From contig JAQVCV010000007.1 of assembly GCA_028689615.1 (NCBI GenBank), positions 33,881 through 97,880 of the forward strand: DNA of 64,000 bases, written 5' to 3'. Position 1 is the stretch's first letter. Each line of letters begins with the position of its first letter. The notes below the pieces were generated by a model. The model ran no database searches. It was not told where the DNA came from and saw only the letters and a program-made list of their open reading frames with translations. Position numbers and translations under genes: made by a program. The DNA is from Bacteroidales bacterium (GTDB lineage: Bacteria > Bacteroidota > Bacteroidia > Bacteroidales > TTA-H9). Shown piece after piece: positions 44,408 to 54,068 of the stretch.

Positions 44408-45349
44408 ATGAAAACTATATTCCAACTTTTCGTTGCGCTTCCTTTGTTGTGGACTGCTTCACACGTGATGGGGCAGACAACAACACCCTGGCAGGTACCC
44501 GCCGCCAAGAAAACAGTTAAAAACCCGGTTGCAGCTTCGGCTGCCGTGGTTGAAAAAGGGAAATCGCTCTACAACACTCATTGCAAATCGTGCCATGGCG
44601 ATCCGGGGAAAAACAACGGATTGCCGCTTCAACCCAAGCCCACCGACCCGGCAAGTGCACAGTATCAGGCACAAACCGACGGTGAAATGTTTTACAAAAT
44701 GATGACCGGGAGAGGTGCTATGCCCAAATTTGCTGACGTAATAAGCGAAACCGACAAATGGAGCATTATCCATTACGTGCGCACGTTCGGCAAAAAAAAA
44801 AGTAGCGCCGATGCAATCGAAGTAGAAGCGGACACACTGGCAATGCCAGCCTCAACCCTACTTCAGGCCGGAGTGCCAATTCAACTTAATCTGCATATCA
44901 GAGAGCGTGATACCATGCTCATTGCCACTCTTACCACTGTTGGCGCTTCGGGTGAACCTGTTCCTGCCGCAGGCGTTGAAGTGGCTTTTTTCGTGAAGCG
45001 TTATTTTGGGGATTTGCCGCTGGGGGAAGGGGTCCAGCGTACAGATGTCAATGGTTGGGCTGCAGTTGAATTGCCAGTCAATTTACCCGGCGATACTGCC
45101 GGTATGCTAACCCTGATTGCTAAAGCAATCATCAACGATGGAATTGACAATGTGTCTGATACTCTACAGGCTGCCTTTGGAAAACCGCTTGTTATGCGGA
45201 ATATTACAGAGGAAAGGTCGTTGTGGGGACGAGCCAGAGTGGCACCGCTTTACATCATTATAACTTTCTTTGGAGCTCTGTTGATTGTTTGGGGAACCAT
45301 GGGTTATGTAGTCATGAACGTGTTGAAAATAAACCGGCAGGAGGCATAG
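44408..45349 (+). CDS. Membrane-anchored monoheme cytochrome c with Ig-like domain
   Basis: A 313-residue protein: signal peptide (1-22), one heme c motif CKSCH near residue 60, with the axial Met likely in GRGAMPKF. A beta-rich middle domain (about 150-270) follows, resembling a repeat or Ig-like segment. A C-terminal membrane helix (YIIITFFGALLIVWGTMGYVV) anchors it. It is well placed to take electrons from the NrfD/Fe-S pair and hand them to the cbb3 oxidase. Confidence 0.84.
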   Translation: MKTIFQLFVALPLLWTASHVMGQTTTPWQVPAAKKTVKNPVAASAAVVEKGKSLYNTHCKSCHGDPGKNNGLPLQPKPTDPASAQYQAQTDGEMFYKMMTGRGAMPKFADVISETDKWSIIHYVRTFGKKKSSADAIEVEADTLAMPASTLLQAGVPIQLNLHIRERDTMLIATLTTVGASGEPVPAAGVEVAFFVKRYFGDLPLGEGVQRTDVNGWAAVELPVNLPGDTAGMLTLIAKAIINDGIDNVSDTLQAAFGKPLVMRNITEERSLWGRARVAPLYIIITFFGALLIVWGTMGYVVMNVLKINRQEA

Positions 45350-45448
45350 CATTCCGGTTTTCTTTCGTGGGGGAGGAAGTATCCGGTGTTTTTTGAGATT
45401 AATTGCTGAAAGTCACCATCCTGTGTTTTGATCATCAACCCTTAAATC

Positions 45449-47848
45449 TTGAGTCAAACCAATAAAATAGCATGTTTTCACTGCGGTGAAGATTGTGGTG
45501 CCGCCCCGGTGGTGTTCGACGGCAAACCGTTTTGCTGCAATGGTTGCAAGTCTGTTTATCAGATTCTAAACCAGCACAGGATGCAGCAATACTACACCAT
45601 AATGGATGCACCAGGGTTGAGGCCGCCAGCTGAAATTCGTCCGTTGAACAGAAAATATGCCTGGCTCGACAGTGCTGAAATACTCGATAAATTGGTCGAG
45701 TTTCGTCAGGACGATCTTTATCGTGTCACGCTGTTTGTCCCGTCAATTCATTGCAGCAGTTGTATTTGGCTTCTGGAAAACCTCGAACGACTTGATGCTG
45801 GCATCAGCAGATCGATGGTCAATTTTGTTAAAAAGGAGGTAACCATCACTTGGGACAATCAAAAAACCACCCTCCGACGAATTGTACAAACTCTGGCCGA
45901 GATTCATTACGAACCTGAAATCACCCTTGAGGATGTTGAAAAATCCCGGAGCGGAAAGGTAAATCGCCGGATTGTTTTTCAGATTGGTGTGGCCGGATTT
46001 GCCTTTAGCAACATAATGCTGCTAAGTTTGCCCGATTACCTGGCTCATAAAGAGGGTCTTGAGCTTGCTTTTCGCAACTTTTTTGGCTGGATCAACCTTC
46101 TGCTAGCCTTACCTGTGGTGGTTTTTTCGGCATTCGATTATTATGCTTCGGCCTTTGGAAACCTGCGCAAAGGAATACTCAACCTCGATGTACCTATTGT
46201 GATTGGTATCCTGACCCTTTTCGGACAAAGCCTCTATGAGATCATCAGCCAATCGAGCCCGGGATATTTTGACTCGCTCTCGGGTTTTGTTTTTTTTCTG
46301 CTCATTGGAAAATGGTACCAGGGACGTACTTATCAGGCTTTGTCGTTTGAACGAAACTACAAGTCTTACTTCCCTGTTGCCGTAACACGCATTACCACAG
46401 AGGGTGAAGAAGAAACGGTGTTACTTCGTGAGATTAAAAAAGGTGATCGCCTGTTGATTCACAACCAGGAGCTTATTCCTGCCGATGGTGTTTTGGTATC
46501 GGGTGATGGTCTTATCAATTATGCTTTTGTTACGGGAGAGTCGTTGCCTGTGACCAAACATGAGGGCGAAAAAGTGTATGCTGGTGGCAGGCAAACAGGT
46601 GGTGCCGTTGTTGTGGGTATTGAGGAGGAGGTGGAACAAAGCCGCCTCACCAAGTTGTGGAATCAGGCTTCCACAAGCGATGCACCGCACCCTGTAACCA
46701 AATTAGTGGATAAGGTGAGCCGTCATTTTACTTCAGGTCTGTTGGTGGTGGCTTCTCTTACTTTGGTCGGATGGCTTTGGTGGGATGCCCCATTTGCCGT
46801 TCAGGCATTTGTGGCTGTGCTTATTGTGGCATGTCCTTGTGCATTGGCGCTCACTTTGCCGTTTGCTTATGGCACAACCATGCAGTTGTTTGGTCGTCAG
46901 GGGCTGTATCTTCGTGAAACAGGTGTGGTAGAAAATTTGGCTTCAGTCAGCGCCGTCGTTTTCGATAAAACTGGAACCCTTACCCTTTCCGATGAGCGTT
47001 TGGTTGAGTGGCACGGAGAGGTGTTGTCTGCTGCTGAGCAAAGTGCCATCAGATCGTTGTGTCGCAATTCGGTTCACCCGTTGAGTCAGGCTGTCAGCGG
47101 CTTTCTTGAAGCTGGTGTTGAGCCGGTAGCAGGGTTTAGGGAATTACCTTCGCGTGGGTTGATAGGCGTGGTAAACGGGGTGGAGATCAGGGTTGGATCG
47201 GCGTCATGGCTGGGCATCAGTCAGATTTCTACAGCATTGGGATCGGTAGTGCATGTGGTAACAGGTGGTGTGCATCGTGGATGGTTTACGGTGGCCAACC
47301 GCTACCGCGACGGGTTGTCGCAGATGGTGCCTTTTCTGGAAAAGCTGGGTCCGATTCATGTAATCAGTGGCGATAATGACGCAGAAGCACCGCGTTTACG
47401 AGCCATTTTAGGTTCAAAAGCTTTGTTCACTTTCAACATGACTCCTGCCGATAAGCTGGAGTATATAAAAACCCTTAAGAATAAAGGTTTTCATCCTCTT
47501 ATGATTGGCGATGGCCTCAACGATGCCGGTGCGTTGCTCGAGGCTCATGCTGGTATTTCGGTAGCCGACGATGTTTACCACTTTTCACCTGCCAGCGATG
47601 CCATTCTTGAAGCTTCAGCCTTCAGCCGGTTGGGCTCTTTTGTTGGTTTCGCCCGAAAAACCCTCACGGTTGTCAGGTTAAGCTTTGCTATATCAATTCT
47701 CTACAATATTTTGGGGCTCACATTTGCCATCAGGGGATTGCTCTCGCCTGTTGTTGCTGCCATTTTGATGCCTGCAAGCTCGGTAACCGTTGTAATTTTT
47801 GTTACCACTATGATTCATCTTTTGGGTAGAAAGTCGTTTAAAACTTGA
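45449..47848 (+). CDS. ccoI: Copper-translocating P-type ATPase, CcoI/FixI-like
   Basis: A 799-residue P1B-type ATPase supplying copper for cbb3 oxidase assembly. An N-terminal Cys cluster (CFHCGEDC, CCNGCK) precedes a metal-binding domain with HCSSC near residue 98. CPC in the membrane (ACPCALAL), DKTGTLT, and GDGLNDAGAL are all present. The start must be TTG 45449: a TAA lies two codons upstream and the first in-frame ATG comes after the Cys cluster. It is followed by ccoS. Confidence 0.9.
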   Translation: MSQTNKIACFHCGEDCGAAPVVFDGKPFCCNGCKSVYQILNQHRMQQYYTIMDAPGLRPPAEIRPLNRKYAWLDSAEILDKLVEFRQDDLYRVTLFVPSIHCSSCIWLLENLERLDAGISRSMVNFVKKEVTITWDNQKTTLRRIVQTLAEIHYEPEITLEDVEKSRSGKVNRRIVFQIGVAGFAFSNIMLLSLPDYLAHKEGLELAFRNFFGWINLLLALPVVVFSAFDYYASAFGNLRKGILNLDVPIVIGILTLFGQSLYEIISQSSPGYFDSLSGFVFFLLIGKWYQGRTYQALSFERNYKSYFPVAVTRITTEGEEETVLLREIKKGDRLLIHNQELIPADGVLVSGDGLINYAFVTGESLPVTKHEGEKVYAGGRQTGGAVVVGIEEEVEQSRLTKLWNQASTSDAPHPVTKLVDKVSRHFTSGLLVVASLTLVGWLWWDAPFAVQAFVAVLIVACPCALALTLPFAYGTTMQLFGRQGLYLRETGVVENLASVSAVVFDKTGTLTLSDERLVEWHGEVLSAAEQSAIRSLCRNSVHPLSQAVSGFLEAGVEPVAGFRELPSRGLIGVVNGVEIRVGSASWLGISQISTALGSVVHVVTGGVHRGWFTVANRYRDGLSQMVPFLEKLGPIHVISGDNDAEAPRLRAILGSKALFTFNMTPADKLEYIKTLKNKGFHPLMIGDGLNDAGALLEAHAGISVADDVYHFSPASDAILEASAFSRLGSFVGFARKTLTVVRLSFAISILYNILGLTFAIRGLLSPVVAAILMPASSVTVVIFVTTMIHLLGRKSFKT

Positions 47849-47908
47849 AATTGTGATAGTTGTTGAATAATTTATAAAAGGTATAAATTGATATGCTGAT
47901 CAGTAAAC

Positions 47909-47941
47909 TTGTCAAACCAATTGTTCAATACCCTATCTTTG
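47909..47941 (+). promoter_or_regulatory. Promoter of ccoS-ccoNO-ccoQ-ccoP
   Basis: TTG (47909-47911), a 22-base spacer and TATCTTTG (47934-47941). The leader to ccoS is about 30 bases. It lies in the 126-bp gap after ccoI. Confidence 0.55.
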
Positions 47942-47974
47942 TTTTTAGGTAGTCTGATGCTTAAATAGAACCCC

Positions 47975-48181
47975 ATGAAAGTCATCTTTGTTCTCATAGC
48001 CGCGAGTTTGCTGGTAGCTGCCGGATTTCTGATAGCCTTCCTTTGGGCAGTCAGAAGCGGTCAGTACGATGATGATTATACCCCCTCGGTGCGCATCTTG
48101 TTCGAGGATGAAGCGAAAAATGAAACCCCGACCAATCCTTCACCAGAAGACAACCCATTAACTGATTCCAACGAGAAATAA
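47975..48181 (+). CDS. ccoS: cbb3 oxidase assembly protein CcoS
   Basis: A 68-residue protein with one N-terminal membrane helix and the CcoS pattern LWAVRSGQYDDDYTPSVRILFED. CcoS is needed for cofactor insertion into the cbb3 oxidase. It lies 17 bp before ccoNO. Confidence 0.9.
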   Translation: MKVIFVLIAASLLVAAGFLIAFLWAVRSGQYDDDYTPSVRILFEDEAKNETPTNPSPEDNPLTDSNEK

Positions 48182-48198
48182 ACCTAACCAACGCTGAT

Positions 48199-50685
48199 AT
48201 GCAACCTGAAGTTTTTTCGTACGACAACCGGATTGTGAAGTATTTCACCTATGCCACAATATTTTGGGGCATCGTGGGGATGGTTGTCGGGCTGTTGATA
48301 GCCACTCAACTAGCTTTCCCTTTTTTTAATTTCGACCTGAGTTTTACCACTTACGGGCGTTTGCGACCCATTCATACGAATGCCGTGATTTTTGCCTTCG
48401 TGGGCAATGCCATCTTCACAGGGGTGTATTACTCCATGCAGCGCTTGCTCAAAACCCGGATGTTTAGCGACGCGCTAAGCTACATCCATTTCTGAGGATG
48501 GCAACTCATTATTGCCCTGGCCGCCGTTACTTTGGCCTTAGGCTTCACCATCTCGAAGGAGTATGCTGAGCTGGAGTGGCCCATCGACGTGCTGATTGCT
48601 GTGGTATGGATCGTGTTTGGCTGGAATATGTTCGGAACCATTGCCCGTCGGAGGGTTCAACACATGTATGTGGCCATTTGGTTCTATATTGCCTCGTGGG
48701 TGGCTGTCACGGTTCTGCATGTGTTCAACTCGCTCGAACTGCCTGTCTCTTTCCTGAAGAGTTATCCTGTTTATGCAGGGGTTCAGGATGCTTTGGTGCA
48801 ATGGTGGTATGGTCACAACGCGGTGGCTTTCTTTCTTACTACTCCGTTTCTTGGGCTGATGTATTACTTCCTTCCCAAAGCAGCCAACCGACCGATTTAT
48901 TCCTACAAACTCTCCATCATTCACTTCTGGACGCTCATTTTTATCTATATCTGGTCGGGGCCGCACCATCTGCTTTACCAGGCATTGCCCGACTGGGCTC
49001 AAACCATCGGGGTGATTTTTTCGGTGATGCTCATCGCCCCTTCATGGGGTGGTATGATCAACGGGTTGCTCACGCTGCGTGGTGTGTGGGATAAGGTTCG
49101 CGAAACCCCGATGTTGAAATTCATGGCCGTGGCGGTCACAGCCTATGGAATGGTGACCTTTGAAGGGCCGATGCTCTCGATCAAAACCATCAATTCGCTG
49201 CTCCATTTCACCGATTGGATTGTGGCTCACGTGCACATCGGAGGCATGGGCTGGAATGGGTTCCTTACTTTCGCCATGCTCTACTGGCTGATTCCGGTGT
49301 TGTGGCGCACCAAGTTGTATTCCAACAAATTGGCCAACATTCATTTCTGGTTGGGCACGCTGGGAATTCTGTTCTACGCCATACCGCTTTATTGGGCAGC
49401 CATTACCCAGGGTTTGATGTGGAAAGAGTTCACACCTGAGGGTTTCTTACGCTATCCCAACTTCCTGGAAACCGTTACCCAGATTCTTCCCATGTACATG
49501 ACGCGTATTGTTGGCGGGATACTTTATCTGACAGGGGCAGGAATCATGGTGTACAACCTGGCTAAAACCATCCAACAGGGAGCGTTTGTGGCAGAGGAAG
49601 AGACCAGTGCCATGCCTTTAGAGAGAACAGAGAAGCGCCGGATTCTTGGCGAAACCATCCACGGGTGGATGGAGCGCAAACCGGTGCAGTTCACTTTCTG
49701 GGTTACCGTGGCTTTGCTTGTAGGCAGTGTGGTGAGTATCGTGCCTCTGTTCGTGGTGAAAACCAATATTCCAACCATTAGCAGCGTGAAACCGTGGTCG
49801 CCTCTCGAGCTTCAGGGACGCGATCTGTATGTTCGTGAGGGTTGCTACACCTGTCACAGTCAGATGGTTCGTCCTTTCCGCAGCGAAACAGAACGTTATG
49901 GCGAGTACAGCAAATCCGGCGAGTTTGTTTACGACCACCCGTTCCAATGGGGGTCGCGGCGCATGGGGCCGGATCTGGCTCGTACCGGCGTGGTTGGTGG
50001 GAAAATGTTTAAAACGGCTGCCTGGCATTTCAACCATTTCTACGATCCTCAGGAGATGAATCCTCAAAGTGTGATGCCGGCCTATCCCTGGTTGATAGCC
50101 AACAAACTTGATGTAGCATCAACCCCGGCAAAAATTAAAGCCATGGTTACCCTGGGTGTCCCTTATCCCGAAGGGTTTGCCGATCGGGCAATTGATAGCC
50201 TTATGGCTCAGGCCACCCTCATCGCCAACGATCTGAAACAATCGGGTATTGAGGTGGAGCCCGATCGCGAAATCATAGCCATGATAGCTTATATGCACCG
50301 TGTTGGTCGCGATATCAGTGAGTTGAAACCTGCATCTGATGCCGGTGCCGAAACCGTTGAAGTGCCCGAATTGCTTACCGATCAGCCCTCGCTCGATTTG
50401 GGGCGTCAGGTTTATACCGCCAATTGTGCCGCCTGTCACGGTGCCTCAGGAGAGGGCAACGCCATAGGACCCAATCTTACCGATGACTATTGGCTTCATG
50501 GAGGTGCCGACGGCGATATCTACAAATCTATCCATGCCGGGATTCCGGCCAAAGGGATGCAGGCTTGGAAGGATCTTTTGAATAGAGAACAGCTGCGACA
50601 GGTATATAGCTTCACGGTTAGCCTGCGCGGAACCCATGTAGCAGGCGGGCGTGAACCTCAGGGCGAGCCCGCTGTGTCGAAATAA
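48199..50685 (+). CDS. ccoN: cbb3 oxidase fused CcoN-CcoO plus cytochrome c domain, interrupted by an in-frame TGA
   Basis: Reading straight through gives 828 codons. Residues 1-480 are CcoN: heme b His in RLRPIHTNAV (near 59), CuB His in YGHNAV and GPHHLLYQ, and the HVHIGG pair near 345. A CcoO domain follows with heme motif CYTCH near 549, then an extra cytochrome c domain with CAACH near 742. Codon 99 (48493-48495) is TGA where the family has TGG in the HFWGWQ segment. No frameshift is involved and the frame is otherwise intact. Other genes here end in TGA and use TGG for Trp, so code reassignment is unlikely. The cause could be a real nonsense mutation, readthrough, or a sequence error. 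As written it yields a 98-residue fragment. Confidence 0.85.
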
Positions 50686-50699
50686 ATCTCTCTCATGCC

Positions 50700-50906
50700 A
50701 TGCGATTTTTTCAACAATTATACGAACAATCCGAAGGGAGCGGCCTGTGGGCTGTAGGCTCGCTCCTTCTTTTCCTCCTTTTCTTTGGCGTCATGCTTTA
50801 CTTTGTGCTCAACCTGCGTAAGGGTTTTGTTGAGCAGATGAAGCACGCTCCCCTTCACGACGACTCCATCCCGTTTAATCCCGATAACTCCACAAACCAT
50901 GAATAA
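50700..50906 (+). CDS. ccoQ: cbb3 oxidase subunit CcoQ-like
   Basis: A 68-residue single-helix protein (GLWAVGSLLLFLLFFGVMLYFV) lying between ccoNO and ccoP. Position and size fit CcoQ, a small subunit that stabilises the oxidase. The sequence has no catalytic motif. It overlaps ccoP by 8 bp. Confidence 0.72.
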   Translation: MRFFQQLYEQSEGSGLWAVGSLLLFLLFFGVMLYFVLNLRKGFVEQMKHAPLHDDSIPFNPDNSTNHE

Positions 50907-51507
50907 CCAATCAAATCCTCATACCAACGGACACAACCCCGACGAAAATGTGATGTTGACCGATCAAGAGAAAAATCTTCTGATGCCTCATGAGTTCGAT
51001 GGCATCCGTGAGCTCGACAACCCTGCACCACGCTGGTTGATGTACCTGCTTTATCTCACGGTTTTTTTTGCCGCTCTCTATTGGGTGCACTACCATACGT
51101 TTAAGCAGGGGCCCAACCAGGACGAGGAGTATGCCATGGAAATAGCAGCCGCCGAAACCGCCCGTGGTGCCGACACCACCGCTGTGAAACTGGTGCAACT
51201 AACCGATGCAGCCAGCCTTGAGTCAGGGAAAAAAATCTACACCGACAAGTTGTGCTACTCGTGCCATGGTATGTTGGGTGAAGGGAATGCCGTGGGACCT
51301 AATCTTACCGATGAATACTGGCTTCATGGCGGGAAGTTGGAAAACTTGATGGAGGTTATGAAAAATGGCGTTCCTGCTAAAGGGATGGCTCCTTTCAAGG
51401 ATCAGCTTTCCGAGGAGCAAATCCTGCAAGTGGTGAGTTTTGTTCTCAGTTTGCAAGGCTCCAATCCACCCAATGCCAAAGCGCCCCAGGGCGAAAAGGA
51501 GGTTTGA
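50899..51507 (+). CDS. ccoP: cbb3 oxidase cytochrome c subunit CcoP
   Basis: A 202-residue membrane-anchored cytochrome c. The CcoP N-terminal pattern HEFDGIRELDNPAPRWLMYLLYLTVFFA gives the membrane helix, then one heme motif CYSCH near residue 115 with GNAVGPNLTDEYWLHGG after it. That domain closely resembles the extra C-terminal domain of the CcoNO protein, suggesting duplication. Only one heme is present, where proteobacterial CcoP has two. No ccoG or ccoH follows. Confidence 0.88.
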   Translation: MNNQSNPHTNGHNPDENVMLTDQEKNLLMPHEFDGIRELDNPAPRWLMYLLYLTVFFAALYWVHYHTFKQGPNQDEEYAMEIAAAETARGADTTAVKLVQLTDAASLESGKKIYTDKLCYSCHGMLGEGNAVGPNLTDEYWLHGGKLENLMEVMKNGVPAKGMAPFKDQLSEEQILQVVSFVLSLQGSNPPNAKAPQGEKEV

Positions 51508-51802
51508 TCTTCAGGATGTTATTACAGGCAACACGAGGTCTGTTTTGCCTCAAATAACATACCCCGGCTTGTTTTGTAAATGGTTGAACGGGCCGTTTTC
51601 TTGAGATTTCTTTCCTTCGGCAATGTTGTTGTCACCACTCCCTGTTGTTGGTGGTGAAAAGTGCGGCGGCATGGTACGATTTATCCCGATTCGTGATCGC
51701 TTTTTTGGTGTGGTAATCCGACCACCGATGTGTTGTTTAAAGGCCCGGGCCACATTTAAGGATTGTTTCATGCCCTATGAGTGTTTATTTCAACCTTTTT
51801 CA
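51508..51802 (+). other. Intergenic region between ccoP and the EF-G2-like gene
   Basis: About 300 bp without a convincing gene. GTTATT-x3-GGCA (51518-51530) and TGCC-x3-AATAAC (51546-51558) can form a 10-bp stem with a symmetric internal loop, perhaps the end of the cco transcript, but there is no T-run. Confidence 0.35.
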
Positions 51803-51810
51803 TAAATTTG
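51803..51810 (+). promoter_or_regulatory. -7 box TAAATTTG for the EF-G2-like gene
   Basis: TAAATTTG matches TAnnTTTG. The predicted start near 51815 gives a leader of about 40 bases. The -33 box is unclear. Confidence 0.45.
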
Positions 51811-51855
51811 CCCCCCTATCGCATATAATTTTCAATGTAAATAATTTTAAATCAA

Positions 51856-53988
51856 ATGAAGGTTTATCAGACGAATGAAATCCGCAATATCGCCCTCGTA
51901 GGAGGCGCTAAAACCGGAAAATCCACGCTGGCCGAGTCGATGTTGTTCGAGGGGGGCGTGATCACCCGAAGAGGTACGATCGAAGACAAAAATACGGTTT
52001 CTGATTATCGCGAGATCGAGCTGGAACGTCAGAATTCTGTTTTCTCAACGGTTTTATATGCTGAGTACGAGGGCCGTAAAATAAACATGATCGACTGCCC
52101 AGGTTTCGACGACTTCGTTGGCGAAGTGGTTGCCGCTCTGCATGTTGCCGATACAGCCGTGATGGTAGTTAATGCTCAAAACGGAGTGGAGGTAGGAACC
52201 GAAATCTCGTGGCGCAACGCCACCAAGGCCAACATTCCTGTGGTTTTTGCCATTAACCATCTGGAACACGAAAACTCGAACTTCGACGAAACTATTCGTC
52301 AGCTTCGTCAGTCGTTTGGTGGTGGAGTCACAATTTGCCAATACCCCGTTAACGAAGGTGTGAGCTTTGATTCCGTGATCGACCTTCTGCAGATGAAGAT
52401 GCTGAAATTCAAAAATGGAGGAGGTAAACCCGAAATTCTTGATATTCCTGCTGGTGAAAAAGATAAAGCCGATGAACTCTATGCCAAAATGGTTGAAGAT
52501 CTTGCCGCCAACGATGAAGAACTGATGGAGAAGTTTTTCGAAAACGGCTCGCTCACCGAAGAGGAGATGAGTCGTGGTTTGAAGCTTGGTTTGATCAATC
52601 GTGGTGTATTCCCGGTGTTGTGTATCAATGCCAAACAAGATATGGGCGTGAACCGCCTGATGCAGTTTCTTTGCAATTCAGCCCCAGCCCCCAATGAAGT
52701 GGCTGGCGTTAAAACCATTGAAGGGAAAGAGCTCACATGCAAATCATCAGAACCCGCCAGCGCGTTGGTGTTTAAAACATCTATCGAACAGCACATTGGC
52801 GAAATCAGTTATTTCAAGTTGTATGCTGGTGAAATTACCGAAGCCATGGATATGGTCAATGGTGTAAACAGCTCCAAAGAGCGCTTGTCACAACTCTTTG
52901 CTGTGGCCGGCAAAAACCGTCAAAAACTTGAAAAAGTTGTGGCCGGAGATATAGCTGCAACCATCAAACTCAAAAGCGTTCGCACAAATCACACGCTTAA
53001 CTCGTTGAAAAACAGCGACGATAGAATTGAACCCATCGTTTTCCCCAACCCGAAAATTACAATGGCTGTAAAAGCCAAAAATGCTGCCGACGACGAAAAA
53101 CTTGGGACTCTGCTCAACGAAATGAACCGCGTTGATCCTACCCTCACTGTTGAGCAATCGAAAGAGTTGCGTCAGCTTATTGTAGGTGGTCAGGGTGAGT
53201 TGCATCTGAATATTGCCAAATGGCTGATCGAGAACATCAACAAGATTTCTATCGATTATATTGCACCCCGCATTCCTTACCGCGAAACCATCACCAAGTC
53301 GGCAAAAGCCATGTATCGCCACAAAAAGCAATCAGGTGGTTCAGGTCAGTTTGGTGAAGTGCACATGATGATTCAGCCCTATTCTGAAGGGATGTCCAAC
53401 CAGACCGAATTCCCCGTGCGTGGTACCGACGTTCACGAATTGGAGTGGGGTGGAAAACTCGTGCTCAACAACTGTATCGTTGGCGGAGCCATCGACGCCC
53501 GTTTTATTCCTGCCATCCTTAAGGGGATTATGGAAAAAATCGAGCAAGGTCCCCTCACTGGATCGTATGCACGCGATATCGTGGTAAACATCTACGATGG
53601 TAAAATGCACCCGGTTGACTCCAACGAAATCTCCTTCAAACTGGCAGGTCGTAATGCTTTTAGAGAAGCTTTTAAAAATGCCGGTCCCAAGATTCTTGAG
53701 CCAATCTACGATGTGGAGGTAATCATGCCCGAGGATAAAATGGGTGATGTAATGACCGACCTTCAGGGACGTCGCGCCATGATCATGGGAATGGATAGCG
53801 AAGGTAATTATCAGAAGATTAGAGCCCGCGTTCCTCTGGCCGAGATGAACCGTTATTCAACGGCCCTGAGTTCGATCACCAGTGGTCGTGCCATGTATTC
53901 GCTAAAGTTTGCTGAATACGCCCAGGTACCGCCCGATGTTCAGACAGCTCTGCTTAAAGCTTACGAGGAGCAGGAAACCGACGAATAG
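51856..53988 (+). CDS. EF-G paralog (EF-G2-like), degenerate GTPase motifs
   Basis: A 710-residue elongation-factor-G-family protein. The P-loop GAKTGKST (residues 17-24) is kept, but the rest of the GTPase signature is altered: switch I ERQNSV in place of ERGITI, DCPGF at 80-84 with Phe84 where the catalytic His is, and NHLE at 134-137 in place of NKxD. Domains II-V follow (GQGELHLNIAKWL, SGGSGQFGEVHMMIQP, IMGMDSEGNYQKIRARVPLAEM). In Bacteroides a similar EF-G2 translocates without GTP hydrolysis; this resemblance is from family knowledge. It is single, with a terminator behind. Confidence 0.85.
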   Translation: MKVYQTNEIRNIALVGGAKTGKSTLAESMLFEGGVITRRGTIEDKNTVSDYREIELERQNSVFSTVLYAEYEGRKINMIDCPGFDDFVGEVVAALHVADTAVMVVNAQNGVEVGTEISWRNATKANIPVVFAINHLEHENSNFDETIRQLRQSFGGGVTICQYPVNEGVSFDSVIDLLQMKMLKFKNGGGKPEILDIPAGEKDKADELYAKMVEDLAANDEELMEKFFENGSLTEEEMSRGLKLGLINRGVFPVLCINAKQDMGVNRLMQFLCNSAPAPNEVAGVKTIEGKELTCKSSEPASALVFKTSIEQHIGEISYFKLYAGEITEAMDMVNGVNSSKERLSQLFAVAGKNRQKLEKVVAGDIAATIKLKSVRTNHTLNSLKNSDDRIEPIVFPNPKITMAVKAKNAADDEKLGTLLNEMNRVDPTLTVEQSKELRQLIVGGQGELHLNIAKWLIENINKISIDYIAPRIPYRETITKSAKAMYRHKKQSGGSGQFGEVHMMIQPYSEGMSNQTEFPVRGTDVHELEWGGKLVLNNCIVGGAIDARFIPAILKGIMEKIEQGPLTGSYARDIVVNIYDGKMHPVDSNEISFKLAGRNAFREAFKNAGPKILEPIYDVEVIMPEDKMGDVMTDLQGRRAMIMGMDSEGNYQKIRARVPLAEMNRYSTALSSITSGRAMYSLKFAEYAQVPPDVQTALLKAYEEQETDE

Positions 53989-54013
53989 TCAATTGTTGTC
54001 TCATTATATTGTT

Positions 54014-54042
54014 AAAAGTGCGGCCCATTGGACCGCACTTTT
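54014..54042 (+). terminator. Terminator of the EF-G2-like gene
   Basis: AAAAGTGCGG (54014-54023) and CCGCACTTTT (54033-54042) form a perfect 10-bp stem with a T-run. It can act for the convergent transporter gene as well. Confidence 0.85.
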
Positions 54043-54068
54043 ATTGCTTTATGAAGGTGAGCGTTGAT

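Noticed and set aside
48493..48495. TGA as selenocysteine or a Trp-coding code variant
   Set aside because: The site is Trp in the family, other genes stop at TGA, Trp is TGG elsewhere, and no SECIS-like hairpin is seen right after it.
51550..51771. A 73-residue minus-strand frame after ccoP
   Set aside because: No start signals, no domain, and a composition like non-coding DNA.
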